DNA from: Mesocricetibacter intestinalis
GTDB taxonomy: Bacteria; Pseudomonadota; Gammaproteobacteria; Enterobacterales; Pasteurellaceae
DNA length: 64,000 bases
Reading direction: 5' to 3'
Assembly (NCBI RefSeq): GCF_004363295.1
Contig: NZ_SNYQ01000001.1
Location: 372,001-436,000 of the forward strand
Shown here: positions 26,851-35,972 of the stretch, one piece after another
Position numbering within the stretch: the first letter of the stretch is position 1
Layout of the letters: each line of letters starts with the position of its first letter
The notes under the pieces: model-generated
What the model was told of the DNA's origin: nothing
Database searches by the model: none
Seen by the model: only the letters and a program-made list of their open reading frames with translations
Program-made: the position numbers and the translations under genes

Positions 26851-28097
26851 CAGTTAAATCTCCCTTGTCGAATATCGGAACGAACGGCGTTATTGTTTTC
26901 CGTCGTATTATTTAATACCGCTCTGGCGGGATTCGTGGTTAGGTTCCGGGGAAGGGTATTGTTTTCCTTGTTGGGTGTCGGCTCCGCTTTTGCTGCGGCA
27001 TTATTACCCAATATCTGTTCCAGCGGTAATACCGTGAGATTATTGCCGGTAGAGCCGTCCATCATGATTTTCGGGGTTTTCGCCATAACCTGTTCCATGG
27101 ATTGAATATACAGACGTTCGCGCAGCAGTTCCGGTGCTGCTTTAAATTCAGGTAATAAGCGGCGGAAACGTTCCACTTCCCCCTGTGCGTTCAGTACCAC
27201 TTGATCCTTGTAGGCTGTGGCGGCTTCTACGATACGCTGAGCATCACCACGTGCAATAGGTTCCTGTTCACGGGCGTAGGCTTCCGCTTCGCGGATATAG
27301 CGCTGTTCGTCTTCCTGGGCTTTAATCGCATCGTCAAAGGCGTCTTTGACTTCTTCCGGCGGACGAGCGGACTGGAAGTTAACGTCTATTACTTCAAGCC
27401 CCATATCATAAGGTTTAATAATATCGTTGAGGGCTTTCCAAGTTTCTTCACGGACGATGGCACGGCCCGTGGTCAGGATATTATCCATACTCATATGGCC
27501 GATAACATAGCGCAGCGCACTGTCGGTAGCCTGGTTCAGACTGTCATCGGCATTGGTAACACTGAACAGATATTTGGCCGGATCCTGAATACGGTACTGT
27601 ACGGTCATTTCCACTTTTACCATATTTTCATCTTGGGTCAGCATGGCGCCCTGAGTTTTCAGTTCCTGCACTTTTTCCACATTAACTGCGGTAACCTGGT
27701 CGATAAAGGTCGGTTTCCAGTTTAAGCCCGGTTGTACGATGGAATGCAGTTTGCCGAAACGGGTTACCACGCCGCGTTCCGCTTCTTTTACCGTATAAAG
27801 GCCGCTCAGCCCCCAAACTACCGCGCCTATTACGACCGCCAGAGGAAGCAGTTTTCCAAGGTTGGCGGGTTTCGGCGCTTTCGAGGTATTGCCGTTACCT
27901 GTGCCTTTACCGCCTAATTTTTTCAGCAGATTGTTAAAAATCTCCTCAATATCCGGCGGAGATTGTTCTTGGTTCCGCTGTTTATTACCGGAATTTGAAG
28001 TCCAATCGGATTTTTTGTCATCTTTTGAGGTATTGTTATCAGGCTGCGATTGCCCCGGTTTTGCCCAAGGATCCTGATCCGAACCGTTTAGCGACAT
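26850..28097 (-). CDS. hflK: HflK, regulator of FtsH protease
   Basis: This is the partner of HflC in the FtsH-HflKC complex. The 415-residue protein has a cytoplasmic, low-complexity N-terminus rich in Gly, Asn, Gln and Asp (about 1-75), then one membrane segment (about 80-100, LLPLAVVIGAVVWGLSGLYTV). The SPFH domain spans about 102-270 (EAERGVVTRFGKLHSIVQPGLNWKPTFIDQ), and the helical C-domain ends in an Asn/Pro-rich tail. It is the first gene of the hflKC pair. In many relatives hflX and hfq lie upstream; here they do not. Confidence 0.95.
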   Translation of the reverse strand: MSLNGSDQDPWAKPGQSQPDNNTSKDDKKSDWTSNSGNKQRNQEQSPPDIEEIFNNLLKKLGGKGTGNGNTSKAPKPANLGKLLPLAVVIGAVVWGLSGLYTVKEAERGVVTRFGKLHSIVQPGLNWKPTFIDQVTAVNVEKVQELKTQGAMLTQDENMVKVEMTVQYRIQDPAKYLFSVTNADDSLNQATDSALRYVIGHMSMDNILTTGRAIVREETWKALNDIIKPYDMGLEVIDVNFQSARPPEEVKDAFDDAIKAQEDEQRYIREAEAYAREQEPIARGDAQRIVEAATAYKDQVVLNAQGEVERFRRLLPEFKAAPELLRERLYIQSMEQVMAKTPKIMMDGSTGNNLTVLPLEQILGNNAAAKAEPTPNKENNTLPRNLTTNPARAVLNNTTENNNAVRSDIRQGRFN

Positions 28098-28434
28098 GTT
28101 TTACTCCATGTTGTCAAAATATTGTTAGCCTTTGGGCCTGCCGGAGGTCGATGCTTTTTAGCACTCGGTCGGTCGCTGTTGCGGCCACCGCGGCCGTCCG
28201 ACAGCCCCTGAATAAAATGCAAAGCCTAAGTCTAACCGAATATGGGGATTTGTCCATGCTTTTTAAACTGAAAAAAGGGATAAATTTTTGACCGCACTTT
28301 TTTATTTCTGCATAATACGAAAAATTTTATTCTCTCTGCGAGTTGCAGTGTAAAGCCGGGCGGAATTGATATTGATAAGGTGAGATACTTTATCGGTTTT
28401 CCTTCGGCGGATTTCGTTATACAAATGGAAATAT
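28098..28434. other. 337-bp divergent region between hflK and the unknown membrane protein
   Basis: No gene is visible. A short GC-rich island (about 28130-28215) contains complementary blocks such as TGCGGCC and GGCCGTCCG and could fold in the hflK leader. A perfect uptake sequence is at 28291-28299, and the rest is AT-rich and may hold both promoters. Confidence 0.5.
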
Positions 28435-29253
28435 ATGTCCGAACAGAACCAAACTAAATTTTTAACCGGTTTTTTTTCCGCGTTACCCCTGGTGATTTTT
28501 TTATTGATCGATGTTTTCGCCCTGTATTTACAAGCGCATTCGAAAGCGCTTTCACATCTTGCCTTTGCCGTATTAAGCGCTCAGCTGTTGTGTATTCTGG
28601 TTTTTCTCAAGGGAGATATTTGCAACGGACAGCGCGCCCGTCTGCTTAAAGCGAACCGATATTTTTTGATTTACTGGCTGTGCTGGTTTCTACTGAGTTT
28701 TTTTTCCACTTATCATTATATTCTGACCGATATTATCAGTTTGTGCGGAATCTTGATGTTTTTATGTATCAATAAACCGCCGCAGGATATACAAATGCGC
28801 CGTTCGATGCTGATTGTGGCCGCTTTAATCGGTGCCTTGGGCATCTTGAGCTATTTGATTATGTTAGTGCGTCTGCCGCTATCGGATTGGCTGCAATATA
28901 ATCCCGTCGCTCAGTTACTGGCCGGTACGGTTCTGGCGAATATTATGCTGGTGGTTGCCCGCAACCGTTTACAGGGATTTATTGCCTTGCTCTGCCTGAG
29001 CCAGGGCGGATTATTGTTTTTAAATGCACTATGCGTGTTAGCGCTACTGGCCGTCGCTTATTTTAATCAGACCCTTGCGATTGCAAATCAGGCGGCATTG
29101 ATTCTTTATTTCGTGCTGCATATTTTTATCAGTTTTATGCCGGCGCAGGCTGTGTTCCGTAATAAAGCCCTGAGCTATAACAGTTTGCTTATCGTACTGA
29201 CCCTATGTGCCTCTCTCCCGCTGTGGGCGACCTTCGCTTATATCGGCGCATAA
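28435..29253 (+). CDS. Unknown multi-spanning membrane protein
   Basis: I do not recognise a family. The 272-residue protein is strongly hydrophobic with about eight likely membrane segments, for example ALPLVIFLLIDVFALYL (about 16-32), LAFAVLSAQLLCILVFL (about 42-58), FLIYWLCWFLLSFFSTY, IISLCGILMFLCI, and several more to the end. Only short charged loops occur (KGDICNGQRARLLKANR, NKPPQDIQMRRS). There is no signal-peptide-like start other than the first segment. It is a single gene, divergent from hflK and convergent with fbp, with a shared terminator after it. It may be a small transporter or an unclassified integral protein. Confidence 0.65.
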   Translation: MSEQNQTKFLTGFFSALPLVIFLLIDVFALYLQAHSKALSHLAFAVLSAQLLCILVFLKGDICNGQRARLLKANRYFLIYWLCWFLLSFFSTYHYILTDIISLCGILMFLCINKPPQDIQMRRSMLIVAALIGALGILSYLIMLVRLPLSDWLQYNPVAQLLAGTVLANIMLVVARNRLQGFIALLCLSQGGLLFLNALCVLALLAVAYFNQTLAIANQAALILYFVLHIFISFMPAQAVFRNKALSYNSLLIVLTLCASLPLWATFAYIGA

Positions 29254-29295
29254 GCTGTTGTATGGGTTAATGCCTTATCTGGGCGCCAATATATA

Positions 29296-29330
29296 AAAAT
29301 GCCGTCGGAATATTGTTTCGGCGGCATTTT
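29296..29330. terminator. Bidirectional terminator between the membrane protein and fbp
   Basis: AAAATGCCG pairs with CGGCATTTT, with an inner CGGAA/TTTCG arm. It lies between two convergent genes and has A and T runs on both sides. Confidence 0.82.
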
Positions 29331-29356
29331 GCAGGATATTAGGATAGAAGAGATTT

Positions 29357-30361
29357 TTATTCGGGGTAATCGCGCATAAAACTCTGCGCTTTCTCTACCA
29401 TCTCTTTCGAGCCGATAAACAACGGTGTTCTTTGATGTAGTGCGGTAGGTTGAATATCCAGAATACGCTGCTGCCCGTCGCTTGCGATTCCGCCCGCCTG
29501 TTCGGCGATAAAGGCCATCGGATTGCCTTCGTATAACAAACGTAGTTTGCCTTGAGGATAGGTGGTTGCCTGCGGATAGATATAAATACCGCCTTTCAGC
29601 ATATTACGATGGAAATCGGATACCAGCGAACCTATATAGCGCGAAGTGTAAGGGCGCTGAGTTTGTTTATCCTCTTCTTGGCAATATTTAATATATTTTT
29701 TCACCCCTTGCGGGAATTTCAGATATTGCCCTTCGTTGATAGAATAATATTTGCCGCTGTGCGGAATCTGAATATTTTCGTGGGAAAGACAGAATACGCC
29801 GAGAGAAGGATCATAGGTAAAACCGTTCACGCCGTTTCCGGTCGTATAAACCAGCATGGTGGAAGAACCGTAAACCACATAGCCTGCGGCGACCTGCCGA
29901 TTACCCGGCTGCATAAAGTCTTCCAGGGTTACCGGTGTGCCGATAGGCGATATGCGCCGATAGATGCTGAAGATGGTACCTACGGCGACATTGACGTCAA
30001 TATTGGAAGAACCGTCCAGAGGATCGGTCAGGATAATATATTTGGCGTTACGGCCGCGTTCCGTATCGAAAACCACAAAATTTTCTTCTTCTTCGGAGGC
30101 AAAACCCGCCACTTCTTCCCGTGCCATTAAGGCTTTTTTCATGGTTTCGTGGGCGAAAATATCCAACTTCATTTGGGTTTCGCCCTGAATGTTTTCGACC
30201 CCGGAAATGCCCAAAATATTATTGGTCAAACCGGCGCGGTTAATATCGCGATGAATGATTTTGGCAACTAAGCGGATAGAGGAGAGGATTCCGGTTAAAG
30301 CCCCTTTAGCATGAGGGTATTCGGCCTGTTTTTCGACAATAAATTCGTCTAATGTTTTCAT
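29357..30361 (-). CDS. fbp: Fructose-1,6-bisphosphatase class I
   Basis: This enzyme hydrolyses fructose 1,6-bisphosphate to fructose 6-phosphate in gluconeogenesis. The 334-residue protein starts [20 protein letters not shown]. It has the metal-binding Glu and Asp residues in [12 protein letters not shown] and [24 protein letters not shown], and the substrate-binding [13 protein letters not shown]-type block (here [19 protein letters not shown]). It is divergent from mpl, the same pairing as in E. coli. Confidence 0.97.
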   Translation of the reverse strand: MKTLDEFIVEKQAEYPHAKGALTGILSSIRLVAKIIHRDINRAGLTNNILGISGVENIQGETQMKLDIFAHETMKKALMAREEVAGFASEEEENFVVFDTERGRNAKYIILTDPLDGSSNIDVNVAVGTIFSIYRRISPIGTPVTLEDFMQPGNRQVAAGYVVYGSSTMLVYTTGNGVNGFTYDPSLGVFCLSHENIQIPHSGKYYSINEGQYLKFPQGVKKYIKYCQEEDKQTQRPYTSRYIGSLVSDFHRNMLKGGIYIYPQATTYPQGKLRLLYEGNPMAFIAEQAGGIASDGQQRILDIQPTALHQRTPLFIGSKEMVEKAQSFMRDYPE

Positions 30362-30547
30362 ACTGCGCTCTGAATGGTAGATAACAATTTGATAAATATA
30401 AGGAAAATGCTTTTATTCGCCGTCGTTTACTAGGCGGACGAGTTGGATTATTATAGAGCCTAATTACAGAGGTTCATATTACAAATCTTTAACAATGTGA
30501 TCTTGGACACAGAATTCGTTTTAAATTTCAATTAAAGAGATAAATCA

Positions 30548-31918
30548 ATGGCAGGAAAACACATACATATTCTCGGTATATGCGGTACTTTTATGGGCGG
30601 TCTGGCAATTATCGCCAAGCAGATGGGCTATCATGTTACCGGATCGGATACCAATGTTTACCCGCCGATGTCTACTTTTTTACAGCAGCACGGTATTGAT
30701 ATTATTTCCGGTTATGAGGTATCGCAACTACAGCCTGCGCCGGATACGGTGATTATCGGTAATGCGATGAAGCGGGGTAATCCATGTGTGGAATATGTGT
30801 TGGAAAATCGTTTGCCTTATACTTCCGGCCCGCAGTGGCTGCATGATAATTTGTTACGCAATCGTTGGGTGCTGGCGGTATCGGGTACGCACGGAAAAAC
30901 CACAACGACGGGAATGTTGGCCTGGATTCTGGAACAGAACGGCTTAAAACCGGGTTTTTTGATCGGCGGTATTTCCGGGAATTTCGGGGTGTCTTCCCGT
31001 TTGGGCGAGGGCAATTTATTTGTGATAGAAGCGGATGAATATGACACCGCATTTTTCGATAAACGTTCTAAATTCGTACATTACAATCCAAAAACCCTGA
31101 TTATTAATAATATCGGTTTCGATCATGCGGATATTTTCGATGATTTGAATGCGATTAAACGCCAGTTTCACCATATGATCCGAACCATGCCGCAGAGCGG
31201 CTTGGTACTTTCCGTTGCCGCCGAGCAGAGTGCCAAAGAAACCCTGGAAATGGGCTGCTGGTCGGAAAAACAATTTTTAGGTAAGGATCAAGAATGGTAT
31301 GCGGAACGAATCAGTAACGACAGCAGCCATTTTTCCGTATTTCATCGGGGAGAGAAACTTGCCGAAGTGAAATGGAATATTGTGGGTCAGCATAATATGC
31401 ATAATGCCTTAATGGCCATTGCGGCGGCTCACCATGCCGGGGTTGCGGTCGAAGATGCTTGTGCGGCTCTTGCTTCCTTTATTAATGCCAAGCGCCGTTT
31501 AGAAGTGAAGGGAGAAGTGGGCGGCATAACCCTATATGATGATTTCGCCCATCACCCGGCGGAAATTCAAGCGACTTTAACCGCACTGCGCGATAAGGTC
31601 GGCGGCGGCGTACGTATTCTGGCCGTGCTGGAACCCCGTTCCAACAGTATGAAAATGGGTGTGCATAAAGATGAAATCGCTCCGGCACTGGTGCGTGCCG
31701 ATCATGTTTTTCTACTGCAGCCGGAGAATATTCCTTGGGAGGTGGTGGATATCGCTAATAAATGCGTACAGCCGGCAAGCTGGACGGCAGATCCGGATAA
31801 ATTGGTCGATCTTATCGTGAAGGAAGCGCAGCCGACGGATCATATTTTAGTGATGTCCAATGGGAGTTTCGGCGGCATTCACCAAAAAATTCTGGATAAA
31901 TTAAATAAAATTCAATAA
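30548..31918 (+). CDS. mpl: UDP-N-acetylmuramate:L-alanyl-gamma-D-glutamyl-meso-diaminopimelate ligase
   Basis: This ligase recycles the murein tripeptide by joining it to UDP-MurNAc. The 456-residue protein is a Mur ligase. Its N-terminal Rossmann domain (HIHILGICGTFMGGLA), the ATP loop GTHGKTTTT at 113-121, the central domain with FVIEADEYDTAFFDKRSKFVHY, and the C-terminal domain with YDDFAHHPAEI (about 330) and LEPRSNSMKMG are all intact. The last two blocks mark Mpl rather than MurC. The start is preceded by AAAGAGA. Confidence 0.96.
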   Translation: MAGKHIHILGICGTFMGGLAIIAKQMGYHVTGSDTNVYPPMSTFLQQHGIDIISGYEVSQLQPAPDTVIIGNAMKRGNPCVEYVLENRLPYTSGPQWLHDNLLRNRWVLAVSGTHGKTTTTGMLAWILEQNGLKPGFLIGGISGNFGVSSRLGEGNLFVIEADEYDTAFFDKRSKFVHYNPKTLIINNIGFDHADIFDDLNAIKRQFHHMIRTMPQSGLVLSVAAEQSAKETLEMGCWSEKQFLGKDQEWYAERISNDSSHFSVFHRGEKLAEVKWNIVGQHNMHNALMAIAAAHHAGVAVEDACAALASFINAKRRLEVKGEVGGITLYDDFAHHPAEIQATLTALRDKVGGGVRILAVLEPRSNSMKMGVHKDEIAPALVRADHVFLLQPENIPWEVVDIANKCVQPASWTADPDKLVDLIVKEAQPTDHILVMSNGSFGGIHQKILDKLNKIQ

Positions 31919-31942
31919 ATATAAAATTTCTCGCCGCTTTAT

Positions 31943-31971
31943 TTGACAACCCGGCGGGTTTTCTCTATTGG
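31943..31971 (+). promoter_or_regulatory. Candidate lysC promoter
   Basis: A perfect -35 TTGACA (31943-31948) lies 17 bp before TATTGG (31966-31971). The 87-bp gap between mpl and lysC is too short for a lysine riboswitch, and I see none. Confidence 0.45.
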
Positions 31972-32005
31972 TAGATAAGGGATAGAGTTTTAGAGGAATA
32001 CAATA

Positions 32006-33361
32006 ATGAGAAATCTTTCAGTGGCTAAATTTGGCGGTACCAGTGTGGCGAACCATGCCGCCATGGTTGCCTGCGCTAAAATCGTTACCGCCGATCCTAA
32101 TACGCGGATTGTGGTGTTGTCCGCCTCTGCGGGTATTACCAACTTGTTGGTGGAATTAGCCGCCGGCTGTGATGAGGGTAAACGGGAGCAGCTATTGGTT
32201 GAGGTGCGCCGTATTCAGGAAAATATTCTGAACGAGCTGGCAGACGCTTCTTTAGTGCGTCCGGAAATTGAACGTTTACTGGAAAGTATTAAATCCTTAT
32301 CGGAGGCGGCCAGCCTGGCCACTTCTCCGGCGCTTACCGATGAGCTGATCAGCCACGGCGAGATGATGTCCACCCGTATTTTTATTCAGGTGCTGCGTGA
32401 ACTGAATGTACAGGCCACATGGCTTGATGTGCGTAATCTGATTGCGACCAACAGCAATTTCGGTAAGGCCGCACCGGATGATGAGAAAACACTGAAAAAT
32501 AGCCGGCTGATACTGAAACCTTTGATTGATCACGGCGAGTTGGTGATTACCCAAGGCTTTATCGGTCGTGATGAAAAAGGCAGAACCACAACCTTAGGAC
32601 GGGGCGGTTCCGACTATTCGGCGGCTCTGATTGCTGAAATCCTGGAAGCAAAAGATGTGCTGATCTGGACTGACGTAGCGGGCATTTATACCACGGATCC
32701 GCGTGTAGTACCACAGGCTCGGCGTATTGACACCATGAGCTTTGCGGAAGCGGCGGAAATGGCTACATTCGGCGCCAAGGTTTTGCATCCTGCCACTTTA
32801 TTACCGGCGGTGCGCAGCAATATTCCGGTTTATGTGGGATCCAGTAAGGCGCCGCAAGACGGTGGTACCTGGGTTACCCGCGATCCCCAACCTCGGCCTA
32901 CCTTTCGAGCCATAGCTTTGCGTCGAGATCAGACGTTGCTGACCCTTTCCAGCCTGAATATGCTGCACGCCCAAGGCTTTTTAGCCAAGGTTTTCGGTAT
33001 TCTGGCGCAGCATAAAATCTCGGTGGATACTATTACGACTTCGGAAGTCAGTATTGCGCTGACCTTGGATAAAACCGGTTCTACTTCTTCCGCAACGGAT
33101 TTGCTTTCGCGGGATTTATTAAGCCAGTTAAGTGAGATTTGCACGGTGAAAGTGGATACCGGATTATCGCTGGTAGCCTTAATCGGTAATGATCTGCATA
33201 TTGCTTCCGGGGTGGCAAAACGTATTTTCAGTACGCTGGAGAACTATAATATCCGTATGATCAGCTATGGTGCGAGTACCAATAATATCTGTATGCTGAC
33301 CTACAGCGAACATGCCGATGATATTGTTCGCGCTTTACATAAAGAGTTGTTTGAAAACTAA
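32006..33361 (+). CDS. lysC: Lysine-sensitive aspartate kinase (AKIII type)
   Basis: This enzyme phosphorylates aspartate, the first step to lysine, threonine, methionine and diaminopimelate. The 451-residue protein has KFGGTS at 8-13, the kinase core to about 290 (GRDEKGRTTTLGRGGSDYSAALIAE, WTDVAGIYTTDPRVV) and two C-terminal ACT domains (about 305-450) that normally bind lysine. There is no homoserine dehydrogenase fusion, so it is the monofunctional LysC type. The start has AGAGGAAT upstream. Confidence 0.95.
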   Translation: MRNLSVAKFGGTSVANHAAMVACAKIVTADPNTRIVVLSASAGITNLLVELAAGCDEGKREQLLVEVRRIQENILNELADASLVRPEIERLLESIKSLSEAASLATSPALTDELISHGEMMSTRIFIQVLRELNVQATWLDVRNLIATNSNFGKAAPDDEKTLKNSRLILKPLIDHGELVITQGFIGRDEKGRTTTLGRGGSDYSAALIAEILEAKDVLIWTDVAGIYTTDPRVVPQARRIDTMSFAEAAEMATFGAKVLHPATLLPAVRSNIPVYVGSSKAPQDGGTWVTRDPQPRPTFRAIALRRDQTLLTLSSLNMLHAQGFLAKVFGILAQHKISVDTITTSEVSIALTLDKTGSTSSATDLLSRDLLSQLSEICTVKVDTGLSLVALIGNDLHIASGVAKRIFSTLENYNIRMISYGASTNNICMLTYSEHADDIVRALHKELFEN

Positions 33362-33383
33362 GCGCCGCTGCGGAAATTGATAA

Positions 33384-33422
33384 AAAAAGCATGGGAAGTT
33401 ATATTTCTCATGCTTTTTATTT
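33384..33422. terminator. Bidirectional terminator between lysC and dhaM
   Basis: AAAAAGCATG (33384-33393) pairs with CATGCTTTTT (33409-33418), with T runs usable in both directions. Confidence 0.85.
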
Positions 33423-33431
33423 GCGCGGAGG

Positions 33432-33839
33432 TTATTTGTCCGCTTGTTGCTGTTTTAACTCGGCGGCGGCATCGGCTTCCGCAAGTACGGTCTGCAGATC
33501 ATCACCGCCTGCGGCGGAGATAACCGCTGCCAGCGCTCCCTCGACCAAAGGCGCATAGCTGATTTTTACCTTGGGCGCCATATCCGCCTGTAGCAAATCT
33601 ATTGCCGTTTCGGCACTCAGAACGGCGCTGCCGAGATCAACGAAAATTATGACCCCCTCCGGACTAAAGACTTCTTCCACCGCATTCATAATTTTTACCG
33701 CATCGGTACCTATGGGATTATCGGCATCATCAATACCGGCGGCAACGGCGATTTTACAATCTTGCGCCATTTGCGCCAATAATTCGGCCAGGCCCAGCGC
33801 CAGTTTTTCACTGTGGGAAACCAGAACGATATTTACCAT
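33432..33839 (-). CDS. dhaM: Dihydroxyacetone kinase phosphoryl donor DhaM, single-domain form
   Basis: DhaM passes phosphate from HPr to the ADP held by DhaL. This one has only 135 residues, a single EIIA-Man-like domain with the active His9 in VSHSEKLALGLAELL and the FVDLGSAVLSAETA block. E. coli DhaM is much longer, with added HPr- and EI-like domains; the short form resembles that of Gram-positive bacteria and must rely on the general HPr. It is the last gene of dhaKLM, 4 bp after dhaL. Confidence 0.92.
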   Translation of the reverse strand: MVNIVLVSHSEKLALGLAELLAQMAQDCKIAVAAGIDDADNPIGTDAVKIMNAVEEVFSPEGVIIFVDLGSAVLSAETAIDLLQADMAPKVKISYAPLVEGALAAVISAAGGDDLQTVLAEADAAAELKQQQADK

Positions 33840-33843
33840 TGCC

Positions 33844-34476
33844 TTACTCCTGTTTCACCGCATCATATAATGCCCGCAGTATATAAACCGTGGAGGCGGC
33901 GCCCGGATCAAGATGTCCCGCACTGCGAGAGCCGAGGTAGCTGGCTCGGCCTTTTTTTGCAATCAACGGCAGGGTGGCGGCGGAATATTGTTCGGCTTTT
34001 TGCAGCGCCTCTTTTAAAATTACCGCCGCCGGTGCATCGGCGTTCATTCCTTCCAGATCTTTCAGCAGCGGCAGCCATACATCACACATGGTTTTATCCC
34101 CGCTTTCCGCCCGTCCGCGTGCAATAATGCCCTGCACGCCCTCTTGCAGCAGTAAGTGAAATTCAGCAAAAGTGAGACTTTCTTTTCCGAGTACTCTTTG
34201 CCCGCCTTTAATGAAGAAGGTTCCGTATAAGGGGCCGCTGGCGCCGCCGACCTGAGAAAGTAAGGTCATTCCCACGCTTTTGAGTATGCTGCCGATATTT
34301 TTATCCGCTATGTTAGGCAATGTTTCCGCCACCTTGGCAAAACCCCGTTGCATATTCACCCCGTGATCCCCATCGCCGATAGCGGTGTCCAGTTGGGTCA
34401 GCTCGTCTTTTTTTTCACTCAAAATATGATGGCAGTTTTCCAGCCAGTTTAGGATTTGTTGTTTCGTTAAAATCAC
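33844..34476 (-). CDS. dhaL: Dihydroxyacetone kinase ADP-binding subunit DhaL
   Basis: DhaL holds a tightly bound ADP that is phosphorylated by DhaM and then gives its phosphate to dihydroxyacetone on DhaK. The 210-residue, all-helical protein has the Mg-binding aspartates in LDTAIGDGDHGVNM (about 29-42), the phosphate-loop segment VGGASGPLYGTFF (about 75-87) and GRASYLGSRSAGHLDPGAAS near the end. It lies between dhaK and dhaM with gaps of 10 and 4 bp. Confidence 0.95.
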   Translation of the reverse strand: MILTKQQILNWLENCHHILSEKKDELTQLDTAIGDGDHGVNMQRGFAKVAETLPNIADKNIGSILKSVGMTLLSQVGGASGPLYGTFFIKGGQRVLGKESLTFAEFHLLLQEGVQGIIARGRAESGDKTMCDVWLPLLKDLEGMNADAPAAVILKEALQKAEQYSAATLPLIAKKGRASYLGSRSAGHLDPGAASTVYILRALYDAVKQE

Positions 34477-34486
34477 GCTGTTCTCC

Positions 34487-35557
34487 TTATTTTCCCCAAC
34501 CTAGGGCGGGGGTTTTAACCGGTGCGTCCCATAATTTCAGGATATCCTCATCTACTTTTAACAGGGTAATGGAAATTCCCTGCATATCCAGCGAAGTACA
34601 ATAGGAGCCGATTAAGTTACGTTCAATGCTAATACCGAATTGTCGACAATGCCGTTCCAGTTGGTTATAGACGCCGTACAGTTCGGAAAGAGGAACGGAG
34701 CCGAGATTATTAACCAGTGCGATAACCTTATCGCCGGCGCTTAATGCCTGTTTAGCCCGCCGAATTTCCTGCCAGTTCTGGGTGCCGGAATCCCAACGGC
34801 GCATATTGCGTTCGTAGGCGCCATGTGCAATCAAGGTGTCGAACATCTGTGCCACCGTTTGTTCCAAATCGATGAATTCACGCCGTTCGATACCGGGTTC
34901 TCCGTGAATACCAACTCCGAATTCCATTTCGTTATCTTTGAGGGTAAAGGAAGGTTTTCCCGCCGCCGGAACGGTACAGGCACTTAAGGCGATCCCGATG
35001 GAATGCCCGTTATCATTCAGTTTGTTGCCTAATGCTTCCAATTGTGCCAGATCATAGCCCTGTTCGGCAGCGGCGCCGAGGAGCTTTTCAATCAGAACGG
35101 TATTGGCGACGCCGCGTCTTCCGGTGGTGTACAAACTGTCTTTTACCGCCACATCGTCATCAATTAATAGGGTGGCAACCTTAATTCCGCTATCAGCAAG
35201 TAATTCCGCCGCCGTTTCAAAGTTCAGTACGTCGCCGGTATAGTTTTTGATTAGCAGCAGCACGCCGGCACCGCCGTCTACGGCTAAACCGCATTCAAAT
35301 ATTTGATCCGGCGTCGGCGAGGTAAAAATTTCTCCCGGACAGGCGCCGTCCAGCATTCCTTCGCCGACAAAACCGGCGTGCATGGGTTCGTGTCCGCTGC
35401 CGCCGCCGGAAACCAGCGCGACTTTGCCCGCTATCGGGCTATGGATGCGACGTACGAAACGCGGCTCCTCCTGTAAAACCAATTCCGGATGCGCTTTACT
35501 TAATCCCTGTAACTGTTCCTGCAGAACCTGTTCGATACCGTTGATCAGTTTTTTCAT
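34487..35557 (-). CDS. dhaK: Dihydroxyacetone kinase substrate-binding subunit DhaK
   Basis: DhaK binds dihydroxyacetone covalently through a histidine and presents it for phosphorylation. The 356-residue protein has GGGSGHEPMHAGFVG at 51-65 and the hemiaminal-forming His218 in GVGIHGEPG, both intact. It is the first gene of dhaKLM and starts after AAGGAGTAAGCTCA. No dhaR activator gene is next to the operon; a CRP-like site lies upstream instead. Phosphorylated product enters glycolysis as dihydroxyacetone phosphate. Confidence 0.96.
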   Translation of the reverse strand: MKKLINGIEQVLQEQLQGLSKAHPELVLQEEPRFVRRIHSPIAGKVALVSGGGSGHEPMHAGFVGEGMLDGACPGEIFTSPTPDQIFECGLAVDGGAGVLLLIKNYTGDVLNFETAAELLADSGIKVATLLIDDDVAVKDSLYTTGRRGVANTVLIEKLLGAAAEQGYDLAQLEALGNKLNDNGHSIGIALSACTVPAAGKPSFTLKDNEMEFGVGIHGEPGIERREFIDLEQTVAQMFDTLIAHGAYERNMRRWDSGTQNWQEIRRAKQALSAGDKVIALVNNLGSVPLSELYGVYNQLERHCRQFGISIERNLIGSYCTSLDMQGISITLLKVDEDILKLWDAPVKTPALGWGK

Positions 35558-35972
35558 TGAGCTTACTCCTTGATATGATTGAGTTTTCTTTATAATAAAG
35601 TAAGTGCGCGGATAATTCTGTTAGCACAATCACAAAACCGATATTTTAGCGGCGTAAACGAAAATAGTTTTTTGCCGGATTTTCCGCTAGAATGAAGCGC
35701 AGTCGCTGTATACGATGATTTTTTTATTATTTTCGCCCTCCTTTAAACGGAAAAAATTAGAGGGTTAGATGGCAAAGGCACAATATGAAAATCATCCGGA
35801 TAACAGAATAGGTTTTATATGTGTAATCCGCATTTCATTGATTTTATTGCATCGGGATCTCCCTATGAGGTTCGCTGTTTAGGTAAAAATTAAGTTTTCT
35901 GCGGCTAAGATTAACGCCAAAAAAGTATCGGTTTTTTTGACCGCACTTTATCAGCCCGAAACAGGACAATAT
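35558..35972. other. 415-bp divergent region between dhaK and the UPF0126 gene
   Basis: The region contains the dha promoter with its CRP-like site and a perfect uptake sequence (35940-35948). A short plus-strand frame at 35769-35882 (37 codons, MAKAQYENHPDNRIGF...) and an overlapping 24-codon frame have no features that convince me, and I call neither a gene. Confidence 0.5.
35619..35634 (-). promoter_or_regulatory. Candidate CRP site upstream of dhaK
   Basis: TGTTA-N6-TCACA matches the CRP consensus at 9 of 10 positions. A minus-strand -10-like TATTAT at 35592-35597 would put the site centre near -41, the usual class II position. Function is inferred. Confidence 0.55.

Noticed and set aside
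31919-32005. Lysine riboswitch before lysC
   Set aside because: Only 87 bp are available and no matching fold is visible.
35769-35882. Small 37-codon frame upstream of the UPF0126 gene
   Set aside because: No clear ribosome site, no recognisable sequence and an overlapping alternative frame.
35937-35972. TTG start for the UPF0126 protein
   Set aside because: It falls inside an uptake signal sequence; the ATG at 35973 matches the family start.
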